In this document: positions 42,411 to 53,500 of the stretch, in pieces
Layout: each line of letters starts with the position of its first letter
Numbering within the stretch: the stretch's first letter is position 1
Assembly: GCF_011762025.1 (NCBI RefSeq)
Contig: NZ_JAASQR010000002.1
Location: forward strand, 1 to 64,000
DNA length: 64,000 nucleotides
Direction: 5' to 3'
Origin: Sphingobium vermicomposti
Lineage (GTDB): Bacteria > Pseudomonadota > Alphaproteobacteria > Sphingomonadales > Sphingomonadaceae
Notes under the pieces: model-generated
Database searches by the model: none
The model's input: the letters and a program-made list of their open reading frames with translations, nothing else
What the model was told of the DNA's origin: nothing
Made by a program: the position numbers and the translations under genes

Positions 42411-43780
42411 GACTGCATGTCAGCCGGTCGCTGGGGCTGGTCGGCCGCCTGTTTGTGATCCTGCTGCTGGCGCTGACGTTGGAATTTGCGGTCGGCACGC
42501 TGATCTATGAGCGGGCCGGGCATCTTTCGCTGCAAGATGACGAGGCGCGGCGTCTGGCCGAACATCTCGTCATCGCGCGCAAGCTGGTCGCCGAACAGCC
42601 GGTGGCGGAACGGCACGCGCTGGCGATCCAGCTGACCACCGATCGGTACGACGTTCACTGGTCGGCATCGTCGCCGCCGCCCCCGCCGCTTGCCCCGGAA
42701 TTGCAGCGGATGCGGCGCCAGATCATCGATTGGGAACCCAGCCTTGAACGATCCCGCCTGTGGCTTCGGCTCGCATCGCCGGGGCGGGTGTCCGAAATCA
42801 ATGGCGGGCTGCAATTGCCGGACAAGAGCTGGCTCTATTTCGGCATGCACCATAGCGGCGGGAAATTGGCCTTCACGGTCGGGCGAATGGGGCTGGCTCT
42901 CATCCCCGTGGTCGCGCTGCTGGTGGCGGGCGGGGTGATGATCCGCCGCACGCTTGCGCCGCTCAAGGAGTTGACGAAAGCGACCGAGCATATTGGCCTG
43001 TCGGACGAGGTGGTCGTCACCGAAAGCGGGACCAGCGATGTGCGCGACCTGATCCAGGCCTTTAACACGATGCAAAAACGCATCCACCTGCTGATCACCG
43101 AACGGACGGAAACGCTGGCCGCCGTGGGCCACGACCTGCGCACGCCGCTGGCCCGGCTGCAGTTGCGGCTGGAAAATCTGGGCGACGCCGAAGCGCGCGA
43201 CGCGATGAGCGGCGACGTCAGGGAAATGGCCGAGATGATCGAGTCTCTGCTGGCTTTCCTGGGCGGAGAAAAAAATGGCGAGACAGTCGTGCGCACCGAT
43301 GTCGCGGTGACGGTCGCGACGGTGGTCGATGCCTTTCAGGATGAGGACAAGGATGTCACCTATGAAGGGCCGGACCATCTGGAGATGGAGGCGCGGCCCA
43401 TATCCCTGCGCAGGGCGGTGATGAACCTCATTGAAAATGCGCTGCATTATGGCGTCCGCGCCAGGGTTAGCGTTGAACGGCAGGGCGATGAAGTGATGAT
43501 CCGCGTCGATGATGACGGGCCGGGCATTCCGCCGGACAAGCTGGAGGAGGTTCTCAAACCCTTTGCCCGGTTGGATGAAGCGCGGCAACGCAACACGCGG
43601 GGGTTGGGGCTGGGTCTGGCCATCGTCGCCGCCGCTGTGGACAGGGAAGGGGGTCGCCTTCTCCTCATCAACCGGTCGGAAGGCGGGCTGCGCGTGGAAA
43701 TTCGGCTGCCCGCGCCGTCCGCGCGCGCTGATCCCCGCGCCCTTGGGAAAGAGAAAAAGAATCTCGCAGCCCCCAAGTAA
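42407..43780 (+). CDS. EnvZ-type sensor histidine kinase
   Basis: Seen: membrane segments near the N-terminus (LVGRLFVILLLALTLEFAVG) and at about residues 160-178 (LALIPVVALLVAGGVMI), a HAMP region, phosphoacceptor AVGHDLRTPLARLQLRL, N-box LRRAVMNLIENALHYG, and G boxes RVDDDGPGIPPDKL and RGLGLGLAIV. The start is a TTG overlapping the regulator stop (TTGA). A proline-rich stretch lies in the periplasmic part (SPPPPPLAPEL). It forms a standard two-component pair with the regulator at 41700; signal unknown. Confidence 0.93.
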   Translation: MRLHVSRSLGLVGRLFVILLLALTLEFAVGTLIYERAGHLSLQDDEARRLAEHLVIARKLVAEQPVAERHALAIQLTTDRYDVHWSASSPPPPPLAPELQRMRRQIIDWEPSLERSRLWLRLASPGRVSEINGGLQLPDKSWLYFGMHHSGGKLAFTVGRMGLALIPVVALLVAGGVMIRRTLAPLKELTKATEHIGLSDEVVVTESGTSDVRDLIQAFNTMQKRIHLLITERTETLAAVGHDLRTPLARLQLRLENLGDAEARDAMSGDVREMAEMIESLLAFLGGEKNGETVVRTDVAVTVATVVDAFQDEDKDVTYEGPDHLEMEARPISLRRAVMNLIENALHYGVRARVSVERQGDEVMIRVDDDGPGIPPDKLEEVLKPFARLDEARQRNTRGLGLGLAIVAAAVDREGGRLLLINRSEGGLRVEIRLPAPSARADPRALGKEKKNLAAPK

Positions 43781-43842
43781 AACGCGCATATCGGAACGCC
43801 CCGTGCCGGGCTATGCCGTGCCTGTTCAACATTGAGGCGCAT

Positions 43843-44853
43843 ATGACGGACGAGGGCGAAAGCAAAGGTCCCACCCCCGACGGCTGTTGGGATATTGACC
43901 GACTGGCGGCGGAACTGGGCGCGGTGCGGAGCCAGTGGCGGCAGGAACAACAGCACCATGCCGAATATGGCGCGGAAGGCTTTCCTTCGCGCGCCAATCT
44001 GGTGAAGGTCATGCGCTCGCTCTGCGCCGCGCTATTTCCCCTGCGGCTGGGGCCGAGTTTCGTTCGCGTGCATAATGAAGACGCCTTTGTCGCGCAGACG
44101 CTGCAGTCCGCGCTCGATCGGCTCCATGCCCAGGTTCGGCTTGAGCTGCTCTACGCGGTGCAGGACAGCGCGGGGCCAGATGCGAACGTGCAGGCCGGGC
44201 GCATCATCAGCGATTTCGCGCAAAGCCTGCCCACTATCCGCACTCTGCTCGACAGCGATGTGAAGGCGGCCTTTCTGGGCGATCCAGCCGCCCGCAGCGT
44301 GGATGAGGTGCTGATCTGCTATCCGTCGATGCTGGCGATCATCCACCACCGCCTGGCGCATCGGCTCTACGAACTCGGCGCGCCGCTGGTCGCCCGGATC
44401 ATCTCCGAAATCGCCCATTCCCAGACGGGCATCGACATTCATCCCGGCGCGCGGATCGGCCACAGCTTCTTCATCGACCATGGCACGGGCGTGGTGATCG
44501 GCGAAACGGCCATCGTGGGCGAACGGGTGCGTTTATATCAAGGCGTGACGCTGGGCGCGCGCAGCTTTCCGTCGGACGAAAAGGGCGCGTTGGCAAAGGC
44601 GCTGCCGCGTCATCCCATCATCGAGGATGACGTCGTGATCTATGCTGGCGCGACGATATTGGGGCGCATCATCATCGGCAGCAAATCGGTCATCGGCGGC
44701 AATGTCTGGTTGACCGACAGCGTCCCGGCCAACAGCAATGTGCGGCAAGCCAAAGCGCAATATGAGGTGACAAGCCGCATCGAAGTGTCCGCGCCGCACC
44801 GCGTCCACTCCCTGGCCGAAGGGCAGAGCGGCGCGTTCGCGGACAATATCTGA
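43843..44853 (+). CDS. serine O-acetyltransferase (EpsC/CysE long form)
   Basis: Makes O-acetylserine, the first step of cysteine synthesis. Seen: a left-handed beta-helix core with hexapeptide repeats (DIHPGARIGHSFFIDHGTG, VVIGETAIVGERVRLYQG, then IYAGATILGRIIIGSKSVIG) and an extended N-terminal helical domain. 336 residues from ATG 43843 with a GAGGCG site. Known: the EpsC subgroup is longer than CysE of E. coli. The gene stands alone; it is convergent with the phosphatase gene (adjacent stops). Confidence 0.92.
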   Translation: MTDEGESKGPTPDGCWDIDRLAAELGAVRSQWRQEQQHHAEYGAEGFPSRANLVKVMRSLCAALFPLRLGPSFVRVHNEDAFVAQTLQSALDRLHAQVRLELLYAVQDSAGPDANVQAGRIISDFAQSLPTIRTLLDSDVKAAFLGDPAARSVDEVLICYPSMLAIIHHRLAHRLYELGAPLVARIISEIAHSQTGIDIHPGARIGHSFFIDHGTGVVIGETAIVGERVRLYQGVTLGARSFPSDEKGALAKALPRHPIIEDDVVIYAGATILGRIIIGSKSVIGGNVWLTDSVPANSNVRQAKAQYEVTSRIEVSAPHRVHSLAEGQSGAFADNI

Positions 44854-46503
44854 TCATTTGCCCGCGCAGCTGTCCCCTTCGCCCGCGATCAGGTCCAGGC
44901 AGCGGCCATCAATCTCATCTTTCGGCACCGGCAAGTCGATAAGGGCGGCCAGGGTCGGCAGGATATCCGCCGTCTCTACGCCCAAAGGCTGTTCGAACGG
45001 GCGCATGCCCTTGCGCCAGAACAATATGGGCACGCGACGGTCCATATCCCATGGCGACCCGTGCGTCGCCACAAAGCCCGAAAAGGCGGTGGCGATGGGC
45101 ATGACGCGCGGTTTCAGCAGCAGCAGCAGGTCGCCTGACCGTTCCGGGTCGAAACTGGCGCGCGCTTCCTGAAGCAGGCTCCAGCTTTCGGGTGGTCCCG
45201 AAGGCGAAGGGGTGGCGGCAATCTGCGCCTTGGTAAAGACGACCTCGACCTGGCGATGGGCGCGCAGCAGGGCCAGCGTCGCGGTTTCTACCTTGGCGCG
45301 CTCAGCGGGCGTCAGGCTGAGGTCGAAATAAAGATCGCCCGCCGGACCGTCGCCATGGATCAAGGTCTTGCCGTTGATGCCGGTGCTGGCCGCGACCGAA
45401 CGGTTCAGCGCCTTGGGCGCGAGCGCCGGATCGACCCGCTGTTCTTCTGGCATGGCGTTGAGCTGATGCCTTTCGGGCAGGTCATGGCCGCCATGATCGG
45501 CGGTCAGCACGACCGCATAGTCGATCCCGTCACTATCCAGCCTGTCGAAAAAAGCGCCCAGTTCGCGGTCCAGCCGGTCCACCTGGATGCAGCTTTCGGT
45601 GCCTTCGGTGCCGTAGCTGTGGCCGATATAGTCCGTGGCGGACAGGCCGATGGCGATGACATCGGTCTGCCCCTGCTGGCCCAGCGCCATGCTTTTGATG
45701 GCGGCGGCGGCGAAGGCCAGGGTCATCGCATCCAGTTCGGGCGATATGCGGAACCCTCCGGCCATGCCCGGCGCGCGCTCAAACCGACCGGTGCCGACGG
45801 TCTTGTCTTTGCCGATGCTGACAGGAAAATCCTTTGCCACGCACTGTTCTGGCAGTTCAAAGGCGGGATTTCCCTGCGCGATGCGCTGCATATAGGCTGC
45901 GTTCACCTGTTCCACGAGCGGCGGGACGGGCACTCCGGCATAGCTCACAAAGCCTTTGGACCCCATCCACCAGACATGATCGGCCTTTGCCCCGCCCATC
46001 ATGACAGCCGCCCGGTCCTTGCCCGCGACTGAAACGACGCGGGTGGCCGGATTGGCGGCCTTCATCCGGTCGCCCAGCGTGGGAACGCGCAGATGTATCG
46101 GCGAAACGACATAATTATTGTTGCTGGTGCCGGGCTGCTTTTCATCCTCGGCGCAATATATGACCTTGTCGGCACGATCCGCCTTCAGGTCGAACCAGCT
46201 ATTGGCGATGATGCCCGTGCGCGACGGGCGGCTGCCCGTCAATATGGTGCTGTGACCCGGACAGGTTTCGGTCGCGGCGTGGCTTTGATAGCCTTTCGGA
46301 AATACCGCGCCTTGCATCAGGCGCTTGAGCCCGCCGGTATAATAGGGGCGATATTCGCTGAACAGGTCGGCGGAAAACTGATCGACTGCGATGGCGACGA
46401 TCAGCCGGGGCGCGGGCGCTGCGGCGACCGGCTTTGCCGTCTGCTGGGCCAGCACGGGCATGCTGGTGGTGAAGATCAGCGCTGCCAGGACTTTTTTGAA
46501 CAT
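44854..46503 (-). CDS. PhoK/PafA-like secreted alkaline phosphatase
   Basis: Seen: signal peptide (MFKKVLAALIFTTSMPVLAQ), metal site VAIAVDQFSADLF, nucleophile region HAATETCPGHSTILTG (probably Thr80), GLSATDYIGHSYGTEG and VVLTADHGGHDLPERH as metal ligands. Length 549 from ATG 46503 with a GGAGGGG site; a longer open frame continues antisense through the dsbD-like gene but is not real coding. Known: Sphingomonas PhoK and Elizabethkingia PafA are high-activity, threonine-nucleophile phosphatases. The substrate here could be broad phosphomonoesters. Alternative: nucleotide pyrophosphatase/phosphodiesterase of the same superfamily. Confidence 0.88.
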   Translation of the reverse strand: MFKKVLAALIFTTSMPVLAQQTAKPVAAAPAPRLIVAIAVDQFSADLFSEYRPYYTGGLKRLMQGAVFPKGYQSHAATETCPGHSTILTGSRPSRTGIIANSWFDLKADRADKVIYCAEDEKQPGTSNNNYVVSPIHLRVPTLGDRMKAANPATRVVSVAGKDRAAVMMGGAKADHVWWMGSKGFVSYAGVPVPPLVEQVNAAYMQRIAQGNPAFELPEQCVAKDFPVSIGKDKTVGTGRFERAPGMAGGFRISPELDAMTLAFAAAAIKSMALGQQGQTDVIAIGLSATDYIGHSYGTEGTESCIQVDRLDRELGAFFDRLDSDGIDYAVVLTADHGGHDLPERHQLNAMPEEQRVDPALAPKALNRSVAASTGINGKTLIHGDGPAGDLYFDLSLTPAERAKVETATLALLRAHRQVEVVFTKAQIAATPSPSGPPESWSLLQEARASFDPERSGDLLLLLKPRVMPIATAFSGFVATHGSPWDMDRRVPILFWRKGMRPFEQPLGVETADILPTLAALIDLPVPKDEIDGRCLDLIAGEGDSCAGK

Positions 46504-46581
46504 TGAAAGAACCCCTCCTCGACCTTGACGGCGAATGCAGGCGGACCTAGCCCAAAAGCCATTCACCCGACCAGAGGCCCG

Positions 46582-48603
46582 ATGCGGATTTTTCATATCC
46601 TTCTGATGACGTTGGCGCTTGTTACCGCTTCGGGGGCGGGCGCGCAGGGTGCTTTTGCGGCCCGCGACCCGCATATCAGCGCGGCGTTGGTGGCGGAAAC
46701 ATCCGCGCCCGCGCCGGGCCGCACCAGCAGCATCGCATTTTCCATGAAGCCGGATGCGGGCTGGCATGGCTATTGGGAAAATCCGGGCGATGCGGGCGTC
46801 GGCATGACCGTTGAATGGACGCTGCCCAAGGGCGTCACCATCGGCGCGCTGCGCCACCCGGTGCCAGAAACGCTGCTGATTTCCGGGCTGATGAACCATG
46901 TCTATGAAGGGCCTTATGCCGTTCTTGCGCCCATGACCGTCGCGGCGGATGTGCGGCCTGGAACCCTGCTGCCTATCCGGGGAAAGGCGGAATGGCTGGC
47001 CTGCACGGACAAGGTCTGCGTCCCCGAAAGCGCTGAGCTGGCGCTGAACCTGCGGGCAGGGGATGGCGCGGTCAGCCCCGCAACCGCTGCGCGCTTTGAC
47101 CAGTGGCGCGCCCGCATGCCGCGACCACTGGGCAATGAAGCACATTATGCGATCAGCGACGGTCGCTTTCGCCTGTCGGTGCCCTTTCCCGCGGAGGCGA
47201 TGGCGAGCGATGTTCATCTGTTCGCGCTGACAGAAGGGGCGGTGCGCTATGCCGCCCCGCAATCCCTCACGCGCGAAGGCGACCGCCTGTTGCTGGAAAC
47301 CGAGGCTGGAGAAGGCTTCCAGGGCGGAACCGTCAACGCGATATTGCGAACTGGCGACCATGTCGGCTTCCTGCTCACCGCACGCCCCGGTGATGTGGCG
47401 GCGGCGAAAAGCGGATTGCTGCGGACCACGCTGATCGCTCTGGCGGGCGCTCTGCTGGGCGGGCTGCTGCTTAACATCATGCCCTGCGTCTTTCCGATAT
47501 TGGCGCTGAAAGCGCTCAAGCTTGCGCGGGCAGGTGGCGATGAGGGCGCGGTGCGCCGGGAAGCGTTCGCCTATGGCGCAGGGGTGGTCCTGACCTGCCT
47601 GATCCTGGGGGGCACGTTGTTGGCGCTCCGCGCGGCGGGCAGCGCCGTCGGCTGGGCGTTTCAATTGCAGGACCCACGCGTCATCCTGCTGCTGTTGCTG
47701 CTGGTGACGGCAATCGCGCTCAATCTGGCCGGGCTGTTCCAGCTTGGCGGCTTTGGCGGCGGCGAACGGCTGGCGGGCAGGGCAGGCGCTACGGGCGCAT
47801 TCTGGACCGGCGCGCTGGTCGCCTTTGTCGCGACGCCGTGCACCGGGCCGTTCATGGGCGCGGCCATGGGGGCTGCGCTGATACTGCCGGTGCCAGCTGC
47901 GCTGGCTCTGTTTGCCGGGTTGGGTATCGGCCTTGCCGCGCCTTTCGTGGCGCTTGCCTGGGTGCCTTCGCTGCGCCGCCGTCTGCCGCAGCCGGGTGGC
48001 TGGATGGAAACATTGCAGAAGATACTGTCGGTGCCGATGTTCATCACGGCGCTGGGCCTCGCCTGGCTGCTGGGGCAGCAGCGGGGCGTTGCGGCGATTA
48101 CCGTCGGTATTGGCCTGTCGTTGGCGCTGGGCCTCGTTCTCTGGTGGCTGGGCGTCCGCCAGCAAAGGGGGAGAAGGGGCGGCCTGATCGTGGCACTGGG
48201 CGCGGCGCTGCTGCTGGGTGCGGGCGTCGTCCTTCTGCCGGGCCGCGCGCCCGCAACCGCCGTTGCCGATGGCACCGCCATTCCCTTTGACGAAGCGCGG
48301 CTGGCCAGTCTCCGCGCGCAGGGCAAACCGATTTTCCTCTACTTCACCGCCGACTGGTGCCTCACTTGCAAGGTCAATGAAGCTGCCGCCATTGACCGGA
48401 CGGAAACGCGCGCGGCCTTCGCCAAAGGCGGCGTGGCGGTGATGGTCGGTGACTGGACCAATGCCGATCCTGCGATCACTCGCTTTCTGGAGGCAAAGGG
48501 CCGGTCGGGTGTTCCGCTCTACCTCTGGTACGCGCCGGGCAAGGACGCGCTGGTCCTGCCGCAACTGCTGACGCCCGCCACGCTGACCGGGCTGGTGCGC
48601 TGA
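46582..48603 (+). CDS. DsbD/ScsB-like thiol:disulfide interchange protein
   Basis: Carries electrons from the cytoplasm across the inner membrane to periplasmic thiols. Seen: signal peptide, an N-terminal periplasmic beta domain (ScsB/DsbD-alpha-like, to about residue 290), a CcdA-like membrane core with the cysteines in LNIMPCVFPILALK and VATPCTGPFMGAA, and a C-terminal thioredoxin domain with FTADWCLTCKVNEAA (Cys593, Cys596). 673 residues from ATG 46582. Its stop overlaps the tlyA-like start (TGATGG). Redox partners cannot be read from the sequence. Confidence 0.9.
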   Translation: MRIFHILLMTLALVTASGAGAQGAFAARDPHISAALVAETSAPAPGRTSSIAFSMKPDAGWHGYWENPGDAGVGMTVEWTLPKGVTIGALRHPVPETLLISGLMNHVYEGPYAVLAPMTVAADVRPGTLLPIRGKAEWLACTDKVCVPESAELALNLRAGDGAVSPATAARFDQWRARMPRPLGNEAHYAISDGRFRLSVPFPAEAMASDVHLFALTEGAVRYAAPQSLTREGDRLLLETEAGEGFQGGTVNAILRTGDHVGFLLTARPGDVAAAKSGLLRTTLIALAGALLGGLLLNIMPCVFPILALKALKLARAGGDEGAVRREAFAYGAGVVLTCLILGGTLLALRAAGSAVGWAFQLQDPRVILLLLLLVTAIALNLAGLFQLGGFGGGERLAGRAGATGAFWTGALVAFVATPCTGPFMGAAMGAALILPVPAALALFAGLGIGLAAPFVALAWVPSLRRRLPQPGGWMETLQKILSVPMFITALGLAWLLGQQRGVAAITVGIGLSLALGLVLWWLGVRQQRGRRGGLIVALGAALLLGAGVVLLPGRAPATAVADGTAIPFDEARLASLRAQGKPIFLYFTADWCLTCKVNEAAAIDRTETRAAFAKGGVAVMVGDWTNADPAITRFLEAKGRSGVPLYLWYAPGKDALVLPQLLTPATLTGLVR

Positions 48604-49340
48604 TGGCCAAGCTGCGTGCCGACCAGTTGCTGGTGGACAGGGGCCTCGCCGAAAGCCGCGCGCGGGCGCAGGCGCTGATCCTGGCGGGCCTCGTCTTTCT
48701 GGGCGACAGGAAGGTGGAGAAGGCTGGGCAGCAAGTCGCTGACGATGCCGAACTGGATGTCCGGGGACGGGATCATCCCTGGGTTTCGCGTGGAGGGATA
48801 AAGCTTGCCCATGCGATCGATCATTTCGGCATCGATGTGACCGGCATGGTGGCGATCGATGTGGGTAGCTCCACCGGCGGCTTTACCGACGTGCTGCTCA
48901 GCAACGGCGCGGCGCGGGTCTATGCGGTGGACAGCGGCACGAACCAGCTCGCCTGGAAACTGCGTTCCGACCCGCGCGTCATCGTGCATGAACAGACCAG
49001 CGCCCGCATCCTGACCGCAGACCATATCCCCGAAGCCATCGACATCATCGTATGCGACGCCAGCTTCATCTCGCTCGCCAAGGTGCTGGAACGGCCTCTC
49101 GCCTTCGCTCGCCCCGGCGCGCAGCTGGCCGCGCTGATCAAACCGCAGTTCGAAGCGGGGCGGGATGAAGTGGGCAAGGGCGGTGTCGTGCGCGACCCGC
49201 AAGTGCATGAGCGAGTCTGTGAGCAGGTGAGAATCTGGCTGACGACACAAGGATGGACCGTCACCGGCATCACCCCCAGCCCGATCACCGGACCGCAAGG
49301 CAATATCGAATTTCTGATTCATGCGCGGCTTGGTGAATAG
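48603..49340 (+). CDS. TlyA-family rRNA 2'-O-methyltransferase
   Basis: Seen: N-terminal S4 RNA-binding domain (RADQLLVDRGLAESRARAQ), then an FtsJ-like methyltransferase with VAIDVGSSTGGFTDVLL (SAM motif), the KDKE-type residues in SRGGIKLAHAI, and ALIKPQFEAGRDEVGKGG. Length 245 residues. Known: TlyA 2'-O-methylates cytidines in 16S/23S rRNA; its loss causes capreomycin resistance in mycobacteria, and it was first named a haemolysin. The start overlaps the upstream stop codon. Confidence 0.93.
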   Translation: MAKLRADQLLVDRGLAESRARAQALILAGLVFLGDRKVEKAGQQVADDAELDVRGRDHPWVSRGGIKLAHAIDHFGIDVTGMVAIDVGSSTGGFTDVLLSNGAARVYAVDSGTNQLAWKLRSDPRVIVHEQTSARILTADHIPEAIDIIVCDASFISLAKVLERPLAFARPGAQLAALIKPQFEAGRDEVGKGGVVRDPQVHERVCEQVRIWLTTQGWTVTGITPSPITGPQGNIEFLIHARLGE

Positions 49341-49428
49341 ACCCGGCACCATATTGCGTGACGGCACGTTACATTTCGCGACAAATGCCCCGGTTGTCTC
49401 GTTCGCAAAGGCTCGTTAGCCCCTTTCT

Positions 49429-50493
49429 ATGCGCTCCACTTTGTCCTTGTGCCTTTTTGTGCTGACCCTTGCATCCTGCGGCGGGGAAACGGAAAATAAG
49501 GCCCGTCCCGCCGCGCTTGTGGAAGCGCAGCCCATTCAGCGCGCGACCTTCACGGACAATCTGGAAGCAGTCGGCACCGCACTTGCCAATGAACAGGTCG
49601 TGCTGTCCGCGCCAGTGACGGAGCGGATCACCTCCATCAATTTCGCTGACGGTGCCCATGTCAGCCGGGGACAGGTGATCGCGACCCTTGCGGTAGGACA
49701 GGAACGCGCCGAGCTGGCTGCCGCCGAAGCGCAGGCGTTACAGGCGGGCCAGCAGCTGGAACGGGTTCAGGCGCTAAAAAATCGCGGCTTTGCCACCTCC
49801 GCCAGTCTGGACCAGCAGGTCGCGGCCGCGAATTCTGCGCGAGCCAGTGCGCAGCTTGCGCGCGCCTCCATCGGCGACCGCATCATTCGCGCGCCATTTG
49901 CAGGCTGGGTCAGCCTGCGCACAGTGTCGCCCGGCGCGATCGTCAGCGCGGGAACGCCGATTGCCACCGTCAGCGACATTTCGCGTATCAAGCTGGACTT
50001 CACCGTGCCAGAAACCCGGCTACCGCTGATCCGCGAAGGTCAGCCGATCAAGGCGATCTCTTCGGCTTATCCCGACCGGCCCTTTTCCGGCATTATCGGA
50101 ACCATCGACCCGGTGATCGATCCGGCGACCCGTGCCGTCAGGGTCCGGGCGATTCTGCCCAACCCCGACCGGATGCTGAAACCGGGCATGTTGCTGACGG
50201 TCAGCGTGATCGCGCGGCAGCGTCAGTCGCTCGCGGTTCCCGAACTCGCCGTGGTGGGGGATGGCGACGATCGCTTTCTTTTCGTCGTGGCGGAAGGGAA
50301 GGCAAAGCGGGTCGAGGTAGCGACCGGCATTCGTCAGAATGGCCTTGTCGAGATATTGGACGGCGTAGAGGCGGGGCAAAAGATTGTGACCGAGGGCGTC
50401 GTCAAGCTGAGCGACGGCGCGCCTGTGCGACTGGTCGGTGACGATGCGCAGCCACGCCCCAAGGTTGCGGATCGCGCCGCGGCCGGTAGCTGA
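49429..50493 (+). CDS. RND efflux periplasmic adaptor (MFP), lipoprotein
   Basis: Seen: lipoprotein signal with lipobox LASC (MRSTLSLCLFVLTLASCGG), biotinyl-lipoyl-like halves flanking a helical hairpin (AEAQALQAGQQLERVQALK), FAGWVSLRTVSPGAIVSAG and beta-barrel segment VIDPATRAVRVRAILPN. 354 residues. Known: such adaptors link an RND pump to an outer-membrane TolC-type channel. The pump gene follows after 11 bp; no TolC-type gene is adjacent. Confidence 0.93.
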   Translation: MRSTLSLCLFVLTLASCGGETENKARPAALVEAQPIQRATFTDNLEAVGTALANEQVVLSAPVTERITSINFADGAHVSRGQVIATLAVGQERAELAAAEAQALQAGQQLERVQALKNRGFATSASLDQQVAAANSARASAQLARASIGDRIIRAPFAGWVSLRTVSPGAIVSAGTPIATVSDISRIKLDFTVPETRLPLIREGQPIKAISSAYPDRPFSGIIGTIDPVIDPATRAVRVRAILPNPDRMLKPGMLLTVSVIARQRQSLAVPELAVVGDGDDRFLFVVAEGKAKRVEVATGIRQNGLVEILDGVEAGQKIVTEGVVKLSDGAPVRLVGDDAQPRPKVADRAAAGS

Positions 50494-50504
50494 AGGACAG
50501 GCCG

Positions 50505-53500
50505 GTGCAACTGTCCGATCTGTCCGTTCGCCGCCCGGTCTTTGCCGCGGTGATCGCGGTGCTGCTGTGTATCGTGGGCGTTGTCGGCTATATCAGCCTG
50601 TCCGTCCGTGAATATCCTGACACCGATCCGCCCATCGTGTCGGTGGAGACCACCTATACCGGCGCCGCGGCGTCCGTCGTCGAAACCCGCATCACCCAGA
50701 TATTGGAGGATTCGGTCGCCGGCGTTCAGGGCATCCGTAACATAACCTCTGCGTCGCGCGATGGCACATCGACGATCAGCATCGAATTCGACCCGTCGCG
50801 CGACATCGATTCATCTGCCAACGACGTGCGCGATCGGGTCGGTGCCGTGATCGAGGATTTGCCGGAAGACGCAATCGCACCGGAAATTCGCAAGGTCGAC
50901 GCCGACGCGCGGCCCATCATGTACATCACTTTCAGCAGGCCCGGATGGTCGCCGGTCCAGATAGCCGACTATCTGGACCGCAACATCGTCGACCGCTTTT
51001 CCGCGATCAACGGAGTGGCTCGCGTGAACGGCGGCGGCGACCAGCGTCCCGCGACCCGGATATGGCTGAACGCGGAAAGGCTGGCCGCTTTTTCCCTGAC
51101 GCCCGCCGACATCGAATCTGCCCTGCGCGCGCAGAATGTGGAGCTGCCCGCCGGACGTTTTGAATCGAAAGATCAGAACCAGACCTTGCGCGTCGAACGC
51201 GCTTTTTCGACGCCTGACCAGTTCGCGCAGCTGGTCGTTGGCCGGGGAACGGATGGCTATCAGGTCAAGCTGGGGGACGTGGCGCGGATAGAGGAAGGAC
51301 CGGAAAATCCCTATGTGTCCTTCCGCGCCAATCGGGCGACGGGCGTAGGGCTTGGCATCGTCCGCCAGTCGGGCGCGAACACGCTGGAGGTTGCCGACCG
51401 GGCCAAGGCGTTGATCGAACAGATCCGCCCTGACCTGCCGAAGGGGATGGCGGTGAACATCGGTTCGGATGAGTCGCTGTTCATCAGCCGGGCAATCGAA
51501 AATGTCTACGACACGCTGCTGGAAGCCGCGATCCTGGTGATACTCGTCATCTTCCTGTTCCTGGGGTCGATGCGGGCGACCATCATCCCGTCGATCACGG
51601 TGCCGATCTGTCTCCTCGCGACCTGCGCGGTAATGTGGTTGACCGGCCTGTCGATCAATCTGTTGACCCTGCTGGCGTTCGTCCTCGCCATCGGCCTTGT
51701 CGTCGATGATGCCATCGTGGTGCTGGAAAATGTCTATCACCGGATCGAACAGGGGGAGGACCCGCTGCTCGCTGCGTATCTGGGCACCCGGCAGGTGGGC
51801 TTCGCGATCATTTCGACGACTTTGGTTGTCTGCGCGGTGTTCGTGCCGGTGATGTTCCTGGCCGGGCAGACCGGCCTGCTGTTCCGCGAGCTGGCGATTG
51901 CGATGATCGCCGCCATCGCCTTTTCCGGTTTTATCTCACTCAGCCTTGCGCCGATGCTCTGTTCAAAGCTGCTGCGGCACAGTGAGCGCGGGCGGCTGGC
52001 GAAATGGGTTGATGATCGTTTTCAATGGCTGGAACGGGCCTATTCCCGGCTGCTCGACAAAGTGCTGCGGCGGCCATTTGCGGCGTTGATCGCTCTCGCG
52101 TTGTTTCTGGGGACGGCAGGCGCGCTGTTCATGACGTTGCCCAATGAACTGGCACCAGCCGAGGACACAGGCGTCGCGGACGGCCAGATCACTGCGCCGG
52201 AAGGCACCGGCTTTGATCGGATGCAGGCATATATGCGCGGGCTGGAGGATGATTTGTCGCCCTTGTTGAAGGACGGTCGCCTGAAGGTGCTGATCACGCG
52301 CACACCCGGCGGATTCGGCGCGAGCGACGATTTCAATAGTGGTAATGTCATCGCATTTCTGCGGCCGTGGGAGGAACGGACGGTCACCACCGCCCAAGTC
52401 GCCGACGTCATCAACAAGGCCATCGCCAATCAACCGGGCGTGCGCGGCAATGTATCCCCCCGTTCGGGGCTGGGACGGGGCAGGGGCTTGCCGGTGAATG
52501 TCGTGCTGACCGGATCGACCTATGAAGGGCTGGTCGCCGCCCGCGACCGGATCATGGCCGCCGCCGCGAGCAATCCGGGGCTGATCAACCTCGACAGCGA
52601 TTTCAAGGAAACCAAGCCGCAAATGCGGGTCGAAGTGAACCAGCAGCGGGCCGGGGACCTGGGCATTTCGGCGAATGACATCAGCCAGGCGCTACAGACC
52701 CTGCTTGGTTCGCGCCGGGTCACCACTTATGTCGATCGGGGCGAGGAATATCGCGTGCTGGTCCAGGCGGAAAGGGAGGGGCGGCAGACGCTAGCCGACC
52801 TGGAGCGCATTCAGGTCCGCACCCGCACAGGCGCGCTGGTGCCGCTGTCGGCGGTGGTGACTGTGCGCGAAGTCGCCGGGCCGCGTCAGCTCAACCGCTA
52901 TAACAAGCTGAGGGCGATCACCCTGACCGCAGGGCTGGCACCGGGCTATTCGTTGGGCGAAGCGCTCGCCTATCTGGAGGATCAGGCGCGCCAATCGCCT
53001 GAAGTGCTCGCCATCGGCTATCGCGGCGAAAGCCAGTCGTTGCAGGAAACCGGCGGGTCGATCTGGCTGGTGTTCGGCCTGACGATCCTGATCGTCTACC
53101 TGTTGCTCGCCGCCCAGTTCGAAAGCTTCGTCCACCCCGGCGTCATCATCGCCACGGTGCCGCTGGCGGTGGCGGGCGGCGTGCTGGGGTTGGCGCTGAG
53201 TGGCGGGTCTATCAACCTCTATAGTCAGATCGGCATCGTCATGCTGGTGGGCCTGGCTGCCAAGAACGGCATTCTGATCGTCGAGTTCGCCAACCAGTTG
53301 CGCGACGAAGGGCAGGAGGTTGCGCAAGCCATCAGGCAAGCGGCTGCACGTCGTCTGCGCCCCATCCTGATGACCTCCATAGCGACTGTCGTCGGGGCGC
53401 TCCCTCTGGTCATCCGGGGTGGCGCGGGCGCAGCGGCGCGCCAGTCGATCGGCGTCGTGGTCGTATCCGGCGTGTCGCTGGCGACGTTGATCACGCTGTT

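Noticed and set aside
46504..48564. Long open frame antisense to the DsbD-like gene, continuous with the phosphatase frame
   Set aside because: It is a low-complexity Arg/Gln/Ala-rich shadow of GC-rich coding on the other strand; the phosphatase has a clear start, signal peptide and ribosome site at 46503.
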